Below are positions 1 to 10,430 of a stretch of DNA of 29,620 nucleotides, one piece after another. Every line of letters begins with the position of its first letter. Position 1 is the first letter of the stretch. Source of the DNA: Biscogniauxia marginata (taxonomy: Eukaryota > Ascomycota > Sordariomycetes > Xylariales > Xylariaceae); assembly GCA_022695795.1 (NCBI GenBank), contig MU404253.1:1-29620 (forward strand). Reading direction: 5' to 3'. Made by a program: the position numbers and the translations under genes. Below the pieces are notes generated by a model. The model was not told the origin of the DNA, searched no databases, and was given only the letters and a program-made list of their open reading frames with translations.

Positions 1-817
1 CCGTTATTATATTTATATTATAAAAAAACTTTTTAATTAATTTTATAAAAGTTTTTATTATTATAATAATTATTTCGAATATATAAATTAAATTTCGCGT
101 AATTAAATTAGTTTTTTTTAATTCAAAAAAAGTTATTATTATATTATTTTTTATATAAAAAGCGTATATATATTTTTTCGATTTTAATATAAATTAAGTA
201 TTTTAAAAAGCTAAAACATTTATTATAATTTAACTTTATTATAAATATTTATAAATAATTTATAAAAACTACTTTATTATAAAATAAAATTACTTATTTT
301 TAAGAAATAAACCATATTTTTAATAAGCGATGTAAAACTAAAAAAAAAATTATAAATAAAAAAACATTTAATATAAAAAAAGAAATAATATTATAATTAA
401 TAATAATAAAGAAAAATCTCGAAAAAAAATAATTAAATAAAAACGATATAATATATATAATTAAATTAATTATAATATACGTATTTATATAATAAATAAA
501 AAATATTTAATAATTTAAATTTCGAGAAATTATAATTAATTTTATTTATTATTAATTTTTTATTTTAATTTTAAAGGGTTTTAGTTAAAAAAATATAATA
601 AACTAATTAACTTAAATTACGCGTTAAAAAACCAAATATTTAATATAAAAAAGATATTCGGTTTTTAAAGCGTAAAACTAAAAAAAACGATTCGAATAAT
701 AATAATAATTAATTAATTTTAATGCCGCGTAAATGTTTTTTAATGGTTAAAACTACGAAAATTATAAAAATTAACTTACTCGTTTATATGACTTACTTGC
801 TTATAAGACACGTTATT
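1..817 (+). mobile_element. RIP-degraded long-TIR DNA transposon, right-hand part
   Basis: Extremely AT-rich sequence with almost no CpA/TpG, typical of RIP. It ends at a terminus reading GACACGTTA (about 809-817). The reverse complement of about 580-817 aligns by eye with the start of the right-flank element at 28143 onward, so these look like left and right terminal inverted repeats of one family, at least about 240 bp long. About 125-560 aligns in direct orientation with 29100-29560, and about 360-817 aligns inverted with 27030-27477. No transposase reading frame survives, so the superfamily cannot be named. The left end lies outside the window. Confidence 0.6.
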
Positions 818-922
818 TTATATGTTTTTAATATATATTAAATAAAATTAAAAGTTTATTAAAGAAATAAAATAATAAGAAGGATAAAGTCTTTATTAAT
901 ATATAGTACTTTGATTTTATAT

Positions 923-942
923 ATATATAGGTACCTATATAT
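923..942. repeat. 20-bp perfect palindrome centred on GGTACC
   Basis: A perfect 20-bp palindrome with the core TAGGTACCTA lies where the AT-rich block gives way to normal-composition DNA. Related CCTA/TAGG-rich words occur at 25043-25072 and 26914-26936, the latter again at an AT/GC boundary. Whether it has a function is unknown. Confidence 0.5.
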
Positions 943-949
943 TTAAAAC

Positions 950-3833
950 TTAAAGGGCCGAAGTTTATCATTTAAAGTTTATGAGAACTACGTTATATGA
1001 AAGCGGGTAATCGACAACATTGCTTAAGAGTGGTGAATTAAGAATAAACCCCTTCTCATCCGCTTGGTTGAATATCCCAACATATATGAGACCTCTCATT
1101 CTAAGTGAGACGTTTAACATAACTTTGATTCTAACAGAATCTTAGCATCAGTTTTGGTCAAGCCAAATACTCATGAAATCTTGGCACCTAAGATTAAACA
1201 GAGGCAGCTGTGGCACATCTCTGACGAGTTAGCTAGTGTTAATTGGTTTATAAGTATTAAACTGGAATAGCTGTAACATTTATTCGTAAAGTTTTAATTA
1301 ACTAGCAAGTTGCATTAGCTACTTTTGTTCCGATCTGCGCCAGTATAGTATGTAGGAGCGGTTAAGACAACAGTGGACTGAGCATATCACAACGTCGTTT
1401 ATTGACATGGTGACTGACTATAATAGGTATAGGTACTTTATGTAAGTTTGTTGTGTAGTTAGAAGATAACAAGCGTCCTGATTGGTGTCGGCGAGTTAAA
1501 CATATTGTCAGTATTTAGGCGTGCGAGGTACTATTTTAAAACAAGAGAGACTGGCCTAGACTATAAGACGAGGGGGATGTGACGGTTATTCGAATCAGTG
1601 ATCCGGTTTTATTAAGGCCGATGTTATGATATGATGCTAGGTAACGAGATAGCCCCATCACGACGTATGTAAACCACATAGAGACTAATTAATAGTCAAA
1701 CTTGATAGCTGCCGGCTTAGTCACATACAAAGCACCCTTTTTATGGGGAAAACCACCTGATGTGTCTCCCGGGTTTCGTATTGTGGAAATGCCGGTTAAC
1801 TACCTAGGTATAAAGCACTGCCGGCGAGACTTCCCCACCACACCCAGAGTTTTCGGTCGAGAGGGCCATGAATTAGTGCAACTGTGTGTTCTCTACTGTT
1901 TTTGCCGCATCGGGTATATCAGAGGCCAGTGATCATCAGTGTTGTATAGCAATTCATAAATAACACGTTAAGGTTTTTGGTGGAGACTGCAAGGGGAAAA
2001 GTACCTACATGCCTGCTATGTTTGGCTTGAGCGTTGGATCCCACAAACGTGCGCATACTGGCGGCAGTGTTGCAGATAAAGTGATTCGCCTTGTATTTGC
2101 CATTGGTTCTATCCCTTGCTCCGGAACTAGGGCTTTGCAAGGATAACAAAGGAGGTTAAGTTATTACGTAGGTGTTCTAGAGCATGGTTATAGGATGTCA
2201 CTCTTTGTCAGCCCTTTGGGCATGGTGGGATCGGGGAGACATTTTAGTCATCATGACCAACTTACGGAGTATAGGTCCTACCTTAGTGACATACCTATAT
2301 ACGGCTCACTTGGGGTCGTCAGTTACTGAGAACCCCCAAATCGCAAAAGGAAAAAAAAAAAAAAAAAAAAAAAGGTAAACAAGAAATCAACTGCCATTAA
2401 TAGGTTACTTTTGTCCCTGGAGATCATGGAAGTTCAGGGCCGTATTAAGCTTAGCTGTATCTAGATATCCTTATTACTGCCGCGGGGGAACTCGGTGCCG
2501 AGGAGACGACGCGTGCAGTGATCATCCTCTCGGCTCGTCGGAGATTCCGTACATTAGGTGCCACCGCACGATCGTGGCACATGCCGTTCTGCTCTGCACA
2601 ACAAGTGCTTACGACGTTTCCAAAGATTCCTTCGGTGAGCAAGACATGTCATCTACGAGGCAGTTGTAGCGTCTGCTATACTTCGATAAGAGGACCAGTG
2701 AATCCCCTATAGGCAAGAAACACACAAGTTCAAAGTCAAACTTACCAGTGAGGTGTAAGCTTCTTTCAACAACTATAATACCGGTACTTTGCTACTTAGG
2801 TCCCTGCAATTGATGTGGGCTTACACACAAACTTCATCCTCAAATAGCATCTCTACACATACCTACAACATGTGCGATATAATCCTAGCATGCTTAGATA
2901 TGGTACTGGTAGGACCGGAGTATCGAATCGACCTGTCTGATAATGCCAGTGCAGTCGTAGTTAATGTACAGTACTTTGTTCCCTATGATCGAAAAGTCCT
3001 TGGTGCACGAACTAGTACAGAAGCGGCTTTGCATTCTGATGCGACAGAGGGCCCTTGATACAATGAGTTATTCTCTAGATGCCCATGTCTTAAACCGAGA
3101 AATGATGTTACCGCGGCTAGTTGCAAAATATTTAGCTGTCCCTCCAGAGGATCGTTCTTGGTTGTTCTCCATATCTGTATTCCGTATCGCCGCAGAGCCC
3201 TAAGAAATAACGGAGACGTTCGGTCTGGGTACTAATCCTCCCCTTACGCGAAGAGCATATCCCGAAGAACTGGAGCCTCGGGTGGTACATTTATTCCTTG
3301 AACTTCGACGAGTACATACACATAATCCTGTAATTACACAATTGCCTGCATCGGCCGTGCCATCCTTGCCCTTGCCGCCCTACAACGTCGGTTTGGTCTG
3401 ACATAAAGGCATAGATACCGTACGGGCTCTTATTTTTGCGACTACAGTTAACACAGGCCGGTTTCCTCGCATGCATATTGCTGTGCAAAAAGTTCACTTA
3501 AGGTTATTGTGGCGTTTGGGAGGCCCCGGGGGATCTGTACAAAGGTCGTCATGGCTTTTCCTACACATCCACCAAATTGGTTTATGATCTAACATCGTTT
3601 TAGCATGCGGCTGATAAGACGATACACCTGCTTTGCTACAGTTGTTGGTGTATCATTCTCGGTGCGGATATTCCTAGTGACAGACTTATATGCTGGCTGC
3701 GGGTCGATAACAGGGAGCTCACGATAAAATTCTTTACGACGCCTGCGACTTTCCAGGAATATCCCGAGGTATTGGAAGCCCATAGTTACGAGGCCGGGTC
3801 AGATATCAAAGGGCCAAAAATCAACACAGTATT
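950..3833. other. Gene-poor region, no recognisable gene
   Basis: About 2.9 kb of moderate-GC DNA that lacks the CpA depletion of the neighbouring AT block. Only short open frames (up to about 90 codons) occur on either strand, and none shows a family motif I recognise. The longest, 2789-3058 (+) and 2964-3203 (+), overlap in different frames and could be a frameshifted relic, but I cannot assign a family. I saw no convincing tRNA or rRNA. It contains an A23 tract at 2351-2373 and a copy of the GGACCGGAGTAT word at 2912-2923. The last few hundred bases must hold the MYB gene promoter. Confidence 0.5.
2351..2373 (+). repeat. Poly(A) tract, A23
   Basis: A run of 23 A sits in otherwise mixed-composition, non-RIP DNA. 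It may be simple slippage or the 3' scar of a retroposed sequence. No parental gene is recognisable upstream. Confidence 0.8.
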
Positions 3834-5328
3834 ATGAGCCCCTCCGCACGTAAATCACCCAAGAGATGGACTGAGGAGGAAGATTCTATACTTTACGATG
3901 AGGTCATGAAACAATGTACGAATGTCGAAACTCAAATTGGAAACCGTCTCGCTGATTATTTGCGGCCTCTAGTTGACACCGGGAGTATAAAAGATTGGAA
4001 TCTCGTTGCACGCAGCCTGCCAAAACGAACGAACAAAGATTGCAGGAAGAGGTGGGTTAACCAGGTATGCGGAGGGCTGAAGAAAGGACCTTGGAAAGAG
4101 GATGAGGACCGACGCTTGCTTGATGCTATGTCCAAACATGGCCAAAGGTATGGGATCGTCGATATACGATTTTGCTTGTCCTAAACGATAGCCCAGGTGG
4201 ACATTAGTCGCAAGCGAGGTTGGCTCCCGCTCTGCAGATCGTATGTCATCTCCTTCTATGTCAACCGACCGCTACAGAAGCTAACACAGGTGGGCAGAAT
4301 GCGCCAAGCGATGGCAACATAGTCTTGATCCTAAGCTAGAACACGGCAATTGGACCGCGGAAGAAGTATTACATTCAACTCACTCTCTTGTTCTGTAACT
4401 CTAATGATCTTTCAGGATGAGCGGCTACTTAAGACCGTGAAACGATATGGAAGACGGTGGAAGAAGATCCAAGAGAAATATTATGCTACACGGTCGAGAA
4501 ATGACCTGAAGAACAGGTATGTGAAAACCCCCAGACTGAGAAACAAAATCCTCCTGATATACTCTACGAATGTTTACACCACACAGATATACAATTCTTA
4601 CGAGAAAGGCAGACTATACAGATAGTGTCTGCCCATCTCCAGGCTCATCTACGGGTGAAATTTTGGATTCAGCGCAAACGCCATGTATGCCCGTAAACAT
4701 GGACATGGGAAACTTTTGCGAAGATACGGAATCGACAGAGCAATCACTGTGCCAATGGATCTTCGACCAAGATGCAAACAGCCTAGCAGATGTTTCTTTA
4801 GAGACACGTCTAAGTAAACAAGATGATACGAGCCACCTCGCCTACGCCCCTTCAAGCACCTCGCCCAATACTGAGTTCACAGATGAATTCTTATTGCCAT
4901 TCTCACCGTCTGCCAACCCAGGGCAGTCAAGGCATTCGGTAGTCACCCCGGGGCCCGGACAGATGATTCATACTGAAGGGTTGAGTATGGATGCTACGAG
5001 CACTACTGGTTTCAACCCGTTCGGAGGTGTTGATCTTGGTATCGCCGTGGGCGATTCAGCCGGCGCTCTAGACGAGTCAATGCCATTCCATGACACGGGG
5101 CTAGATCTCTCGCTAGACTGCACCGGACTCACACAATTGACGTCCGGAAGCGAAGGGACTAGCTCAGCTCGCACCCACCGAGATTCCCTGGGAGCTGGAA
5201 TTCCGGTTGCGAGTGTGTCACTGCGAGTAGAAGGATGCGACAAGGAAACGCTGAAGTATCTGCTTGACGTGACCCAGCCAATCAAGGGCAAGGTCAAGAT
5301 GGAGATAAGCATGCAGGGCTGGAACTAG
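3834..5328 (+). CDS. Three-repeat (R1R2R3) MYB transcription factor
   Basis: Nuclear DNA-binding protein of 422 aa, likely the pathway regulator (inference from position). Exons are 3834-4147, 4197-4240, 4298-4365, 4416-4516 and 4587-5328. The four introns of 49-70 bp all have GT-AG ends, and several contain CTAAC-like branch sites. Three MYB repeats are visible. R1 has W12, W55 and W74, with 43 residues between the first two Trp instead of 19. R2 has W87, W106 and W125 at the canonical 19-residue spacing. R3 has W138, W157 and an aromatic Y177 in the third position. The remaining ~240 residues are Ser/Thr/Pro- and acid-rich, with no recognised domain except a conserved-looking tail ending in KGKVKMEISMQ, and may be an activation region. 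It is separated from the enzymes by the 5760-7690 AT-rich block. MYB regulators are less usual in fungal clusters than Zn2Cys6 proteins, so the regulatory link is unproven. Confidence 0.88.
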
Positions 5329-5760
5329 AGTATAGAAGAAGAAGAGTAACAAGATGTAGTGTACGTAACGTGATCTACCTTAAGCAGTACCCAATGTGAA
5401 TGAACATCAATACATATAAGCTTGCAGGGCGTGCCAAGGCCAAAGGATGATACGACGGCCTTCCGGTTGTGACAAACTTTATCTAAAATGTCACGTCGAC
5501 ATGGTTTAGACAAGCATGTAATACTATGAGACGGAACTATCCACCCCCCCGGATAAGTCACCGTAGGTGTTTGCCTAGGATATTTTTCTTGGAGGAGTCG
5601 CCCTGATGGGATTTTTTTCCCGAGCAGTGTATTTCACCATTTAGGCATGTGCTGTCATAAGGTGCGTACTATAGTCACACTCGTCACAGCACCGCCGCGG
5701 AGTTCTTGAATTCTCTTGCGCAGCATCTCTCCGAAACAGGGTGTCATTCACTCGATAATA
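5329..5760. other. Intergenic region downstream of the MYB gene
   Basis: About 430 bp of normal composition between the MYB stop codon and the inner AT-rich block. It presumably holds the 3' UTR. No open frame or RNA gene is recognisable. Confidence 0.6.
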
Positions 5761-5961
5761 AGATAGTATATATTAATCCGTTATAACGACTATATTAATT
5801 AAAAAGAATTTGGAAATTTGTTAAACTTATAAAAGTATTAAGTAATATAAATAAGTAAGTTTTAATTTTATTTATTATATTAAATTAAATTATAATATAT
5901 TAAATCTTTAATATAACATTTTTTTAAATTATAAAAAAATCAATATATTATATATTTAATA

Positions 5962-6394
5962 TAACGTATTATATAAGCGAGTAAATAAAATACGCTTATA
6001 AACAAAATGGTTTTTATATAAAATCGACTTTTTCGAAAATTCATAACTTTTTATAAAAAAATCTAAAAAAAATCTTAAACCTTTTTTTTTAGTTATATAA
6101 TTATATAATTTAACTAATATAAAAATCGAAAAAATAGAAAATTAAATATACGAAAAATACGTAAAAAGGTTTATATGTTTTATTTTAATTTTAGTTTTTA
6201 CGCGTTTTTTTCGTGTTTCTTTATATTATTTTTAAGATTATTTTCAATTAAATTATATAATTATATAATTAAAAAAAGTTTTAAAATCTTTTTAGTTTTT
6301 ACATGTAAAGTTATAAATTTTCGAAAAAGTCGATTTTATATAAAAAATCATTTTATTACGAGCTTATTTCATTTATTTATTTATATAATATATT
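5962..6394. mobile_element. MITE-like element, copy 1
   Basis: About 433 bp element with long imperfect terminal inverted repeats of roughly 130-140 bp. The left end reads TAACGTATTATATAAGCGAG. The right end is its degraded reverse complement, closing at about 6394 with ...TATATTA. Both arms share the internal block TATAAAATCGACTTTTTCGA. It is the same family as 6819-7257 and 27478-27924. No coding capacity. Confidence 0.65.
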
Positions 6395-6818
6395 AATAAT
6401 ATATTATTATTATTTTATTATTATTTTATTATATTACAAGACAATAAAAAGTATAACGTTATATATAAATAGGTTCATATAAAAAAGCCTTTATAAGGCT
6501 TTAAAGCCAGGTTCTCTTTTAATAATTCATCACCTTTTTCTTTATTTTATATATATTTGCATAATTTTAATTATAAACTTTATTTTATTAAAATTATAAA
6601 TTTTTTTTAAAAAATTTATATTTCGTGATTATATTATATATTAATTTAAATTATTTTTAATATATATTTAAATATTTATAAAAAGCTTTTTAATAATTTA
6701 TTTATTTAAACTCGTTTAAACTGATTTTTTTAACTTCGTATTATATTTATATAATAAAAGATTTATTATTATAATAACGTATTTAAAACGAAAAATAATA
6801 ATTAATTAAGTATATAAA

Positions 6819-7257
6819 TAACGTGTCTTATAAGCGAGTAGGCCATATAAGTAAGTGGGTTATTTAATTTCTTATATAAAATCGGCTTTTTCAAAAATTC
6901 ATAACTTTACACGTAAAAATCGTAAAAATCTCGGACCTTTTTTTAGTTATATAGTAATAAGGTTTAATTAAAAATAAAATCGGAAATTTTAATTTTAAGG
7001 GACGCGAAAAGAAAACGCGTAAAAACTAAAATTAAACCAAAACGCACGGACCTTTTTACGTATTTCTTTATACATTTTATTTTTTATTTTTTCGATTTTA
7101 CTTTTAATTAAACTTTATAATTATATAACTAAAAAAAAGGTTCGAGATTTTTACGATTTTTACGCGCAAAGTTATAAATTTTTAAAAAAGTCGATTTTAT
7201 ATAAGAAATTAAATAACCCACTTACTTATATAACCTACTCGCTTATAAGACACGTTA
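6819..7257. mobile_element. MITE-like element, copy 2 (best preserved termini)
   Basis: About 439 bp with terminal inverted repeats of roughly 135 bp. The left end begins ACGTGTCTTATAAGCGAGTA and the right end finishes with the matching reverse complement. Both ends are bordered by the dinucleotide TA, which would fit the TA target duplication of Tc1/mariner-type elements (established for that superfamily; assignment here is inference). No coding capacity. Moderately RIP-affected. Confidence 0.72.
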
Positions 7258-7309
7258 TATTTTTAATAAACAATATGAAATAAAAAATTATATTATTAAT
7301 AAATGTCAC

Positions 7310-7328
7310 GGCTTAGTAACGCTAAGCC
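7310..7328. other. Small perfect hairpin
   Basis: A 7-bp stem (GGCTTAG/CTAAGCC) with a 5-nt loop sits in an otherwise AT-rich block. No function assigned. It may be a remnant of a less-mutated repeat. Confidence 0.4.
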
Positions 7329-7690
7329 TAGTAATAAAATAATAAGGTTAAAAGAATAATAAACTGGAAAGTTTATATATATTTAAGCTATGTAAATAGT
7401 TTTAATAACCATTTTAAATTTCTTTTCTTTTTCATTATTAGTATTTTCGTTAATAAACCAAGAAATCAAGCCTTGCTTATAACTTTTTATATTATTATAA
7501 TAATAAAAAGGGGTTTAAAAAGTAATAATTAATTAAAAATAATATAATATATATATTTATATAATAATTAAATAAAAAAGGATTATTTCTTTATAAATAT
7601 ATTGTAATTTTCTTAATTTTTAAAATAAAGCGTATAATGTAAAAGCTGTTATTCAATTTAAAAGATAGTAAATTTTAAAACTTTCAAAAT

Positions 7691-8033
7691 TAGTCGATAT
7701 TTATTTCACCTCACTGTATATTAGCATTCTCGAGATTTAGGACCATTACAGGTGTTGCTGACTGCAGTTTTAGAGACAATCATGATAAACTTCTTTATAC
7801 GGGCCCCTCTCTACCTACGTGGACTACGAGACTATTCTCTCGGTATCCTTGTTCCAGATAATGCTTATAACTACATAAGATTCTGACCCCTGCCGCCCTA
7901 CGGCTAACATAGTCGGCGATCAGTATAGCGCCTGCACGTGCCTTTCAGTGGTCTAGGTGATTCGTTCGTGATGGTACACATCAAGTTCCGCCTACTATTC
8001 GATACTCATGAAGTGTGACCTCCAGGGTGGTGC
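7691..8033. other. Intergenic region downstream of the O-methyltransferase
   Basis: About 340 bp of normal composition between the inner AT block and the methyltransferase stop codon. I see no gene or RNA feature. Probably 3' UTR and spacer. Confidence 0.5.
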
Positions 8034-9871
8034 TCATAATGTACTATCCGGCAGCACAAGCTCAGCAAGCCCGACTTGACTCCTGCAGTCGTAAAGGGTC
8101 CGTAGTCTCAGACCTGCAGCATTCGCAAGGGCCCGAAACTCCACGGGCTTCCTTTCGATGCCATTGATGATAGACATCATAGCAAGATCCCGCTGGTGGG
8201 AGTATCTCGTGTAATAACCCCAGTTCGCGGGGAGCGGGGAAGGAGCAGGCGGCAGCTCATCACAGCCAAGCGTGGTGTTCATGACTTGATCACTGTGCGG
8301 ATGCGTTAGCTGCTTTTGCCTCCCGTCAGCAGACTGCGGGAGGAGACTTACCAGATCAGTATGCGAGATCTTGGTCCCATGCTAGGCTTGATGGCAGACA
8401 GGATCCGGACGCAGTAGTCGTCGGACCAATCATGGATAATATAGCGGAGCCAATACACATCAGCCCCCTTCGTGGGGTTGATATCGAAAAAGTTATGAGG
8501 TATGAACTGAACTCTCCCGGCATCCAGAGCCGAACGATTCTCCAGGGGCCAGACCTCCGATTGTGCCTGCTTTAGTACGGGTGCGCGATCCTGGACCACG
8601 AAGTTGAGATCAGGGTATATGTGAGACAGCTGTAAGCAGAATCCTCCTGCAAGTCGTTGTCAGATATAGCTTAAGTAATCTCAATCGTTAAAGAGCGGTG
8701 AACTGAATAGCAATACGTACCTACGCCTCCTCCCACGTCTACCACTGTAGCTTTCCCGAGGGATGCCCAAGGGAAGTCTGGCGAATATCAGCAGAGTGCT
8801 ACTCGGCTTATGCATGCGTGGCCTAAACATACCATATAGATGAGCTTGGCCGAATACTTTGCCTCCTCCAAGCATTGCCAGCCCAAAAATTTTGTGTTCA
8901 GGCCGTCGGATTTCTTCGCCCGCACTCCTTCCTTCTATCGAAGTTTTCAGCACGGTGCCGAATGGGCCGGGATAAGCACTTGGGGCTCCATCCGTGCCAT
9001 TACGGCCGTCTCGAATTTGCTCCACCTTGGGGTTTTCTTCTAGCCACTCCCAACGCGGTTTCGTTGTATTAACGGCATCCTGCCATGGTGTGCAATCAAC
9101 CTTGTAAGATGGACCCTTGACAGGGTCCGTAAGGGTCCTTGGAAGGTAATCAGATGCGCTATAGAGGTCAAGGCCACTATTCATACGTGAGTAGGTGTCA
9201 TTATAATATGCTAGTACCTTGGGCTTGTTATGTTGTTCTTTTGGTTAAAACAGTAGGAAGGCTTACAACATCAAGATATAGGATCGAAGCGGCTCGTTGT
9301 CCACCAGGGCTGCCGAGATCCTGTTGTTGGCATAGTGATCAGGGGCTACTTCTCTGAATATATGGATCGAGCAGAGACAGCGCAAGATTCGCCCTATAAT
9401 CCACCAGTTAGCTCATGATCTTGGCATGGCGCTTTCTACATATTGAAAGCCGCGTAAAACGCTAGAGAAGTAAAAGCAAGGGAAGTGATAAGGTGTTAGC
9501 ATGAACCTACTATAATACATACCTAACTTCCGTGTCTCTACCCCACACTTGGTCGCCAAGATCTCTAGGCTGACTCCGCCTTCGCCGCCTTCGCTCAACA
9601 TATCCGGGACTCGCAGATCTGCAACTAGGTGAAGCGCCCGGGCCTCGAAGTACTGCATAGCAACCTCTAAGAGCCGGCTACTAGGGTCACTAGTCAGCTC
9701 CGTCAGCGCCCCCGCTGTGGCTAAAAGAGTCCTCTGCGCGTCAAAGCCGGGCTTTGCCGGCAGAGATCCTTCTTTAACCTCATGATATTCCAAATATTTA
9801 GCGATAGAGGACTGCACCAAAGCTCCGAGCTGCAGAAGCTCGAGTAAAGTGGGATCCATTCTTGAAGGCAT
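8034..9871 (-). CDS. SAM-dependent O-methyltransferase (COMT-like, family 2)
   Basis: Cytosolic enzyme of 476 aa, expected to transfer a methyl group from SAM to a phenolic hydroxyl of the cluster product. Exons on the minus strand are 9871-9523, 9393-9267, 9176-8833, 8777-8721, 8646-8352 and 8292-8034. The five GT-AG introns are 129, 90, 55, 74 and 59 bp, and the reading frame closes across all of them. The N-terminal dimerisation/winged-helix region includes LRCLCSIHIFREVAP. The SAM-binding glycine loop is VVDVGGGVGG at 285-294. The catalytic base motif YIIHDWSDD has His364 followed by Asp365. The C-terminus is normal for the family. The first intron is long for this window, and its acceptor was chosen because it restores the family motif and follows a CTAAC branch site. 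The gene is divergent from the monooxygenase, 559 bp apart. Confidence 0.9.
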
Positions 9872-10003
9872 ACCGTCGAAATAATACTTAGATGGTGCAC
9901 AATTTCGCTATGTTCAGTGGGAGAACTCTATCTCCAGAATGTTGATGGGGAGCACCTAATATTTGGCTGCTGTGTGCCATCGGAGCCGCCTGGAAGTTTG
10001 AAG

Positions 10004-10015
10004 TGGACCGGAGTA
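10004..10015 (+). promoter_or_regulatory. Candidate shared cis-element TGGACCGGAGTA
   Basis: This 12-mer is identical to 17037-17048 in the other divergent promoter. GGACCGGAGTAT also recurs at 2912-2923. It contains a CGGAG core. Binding factor unknown. Confidence 0.35.
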
Positions 10016-10088
10016 TTGATGTTACCAATAGGCAGCTCCTCGAAATCTGCCCAAGACGAGGGTCCAGGCTGATTAGAATAATGGCACC

Positions 10089-10307
10089 ATGAAATCTGAA
10101 TTTTGTGTTAAGGGTTTTGACTTGCTACAGCAGATAGAGTACAGTACGATAATGAGTGAGGACCGAAGCTTGCTTGAAGCCCAACCCGAGATTCGTCTCC
10201 TTACTCCGTATGAAGACCGGTGTATAACCATCCCATTGATACATTTACGCGAAATGTCGAACAACCCATCTCTTCTCCCAACGTCCCTTAATAAGTACAA
10301 AATATAG
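10089..10307 (+). CDS. Unrecognised 72-codon open frame (possible uORF)
   Basis: An ATG-initiated frame of 72 codons on the same strand as the monooxygenase, ending 123 bp before its start codon. The predicted peptide has no signal peptide, transmembrane segment or family motif I recognise. It could be an upstream open frame in the monooxygenase leader, a small gene or chance. It is listed only because it is the sole sizeable plus-strand frame in this promoter. Confidence 0.12.
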   Translation: MKSEFCVKGFDLLQQIEYSTIMSEDRSLLEAQPEIRLLTPYEDRCITIPLIHLREMSNNPSLLPTSLNKYKI

Positions 10308-10355
10308 TTGTTGAAGCTCTCTGTCCCTACGTTCCGTTAGCATGACGGAGTGTTT

Positions 10356-10372
10356 ATGCTCAAGACCAACCA
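10356..10372 (+). promoter_or_regulatory. Candidate shared cis-element ATGCTCAAGAC plus ACCAACCA
   Basis: The 11-mer ATGCTCAAGAC recurs at 17063-17073, and the overlapping ACCAACCA recurs at 17125-17132. ACCAACC resembles the AC elements bound by plant R2R3-MYB proteins. Its relevance to this fungal MYB is only inference. Confidence 0.3.
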
Positions 10373-10430
10373 CAGTCCCGATACTTATTTAAATTAACAT
10401 ACACAAGGAATTAAGTAGGAGACAATCATC

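Larger units (their letters stand above)
5761..7690. repeat. Inner RIP-degraded AT-rich block
   Basis: About 1.9 kb of very AT-rich DNA with CpA depletion between the MYB gene and the methyltransferase. It holds two MITE-like inverted-repeat elements (5962-6394 and 6819-7257). About 6540-6800 matches 28560-28850 in the right flank in inverted orientation, so it belongs to the same transposon family as the outer flanks. A 73-codon open frame at 6175-6396 lies inside a MITE and is composition-driven. Small hairpins occur at 6484-6502 and 7310-7328. Confidence 0.75.
9872..10430. promoter_or_regulatory. Divergent promoter region, O-methyltransferase / FAD monooxygenase
   Basis: 559 bp between two divergent start codons, suggesting co-regulation. 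It contains TGGACCGGAGTA at 10004-10015, CGGAGTA on the minus strand at 10202-10208, ATGCTCAAGAC at 10356-10366 and ACCAACCA at 10365-10372. Apart from the minus-strand CGGAGTA, each word recurs in the reductase/PKS divergent promoter. A 72-codon open frame at 10089-10307 (+) lies inside and is not recognised. Confidence 0.6.

Noticed and set aside
2184..2378. 64-codon frame ending in a poly-lysine run
   Set aside because: The lysines come from the A23 tract. The rest has no recognisable feature.
950..3833. tRNA or other structured RNA gene in the gene desert
   Set aside because: Scanning by eye found no A-box/B-box pair with a consistent cloverleaf. A covariance-model search would be needed to be sure.
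6175..6396. 73-codon Phe/Ile/Tyr-rich frame in the AT block
   Set aside because: The composition simply reflects AT-rich DNA, and it lies within a MITE. It is not a real membrane peptide.
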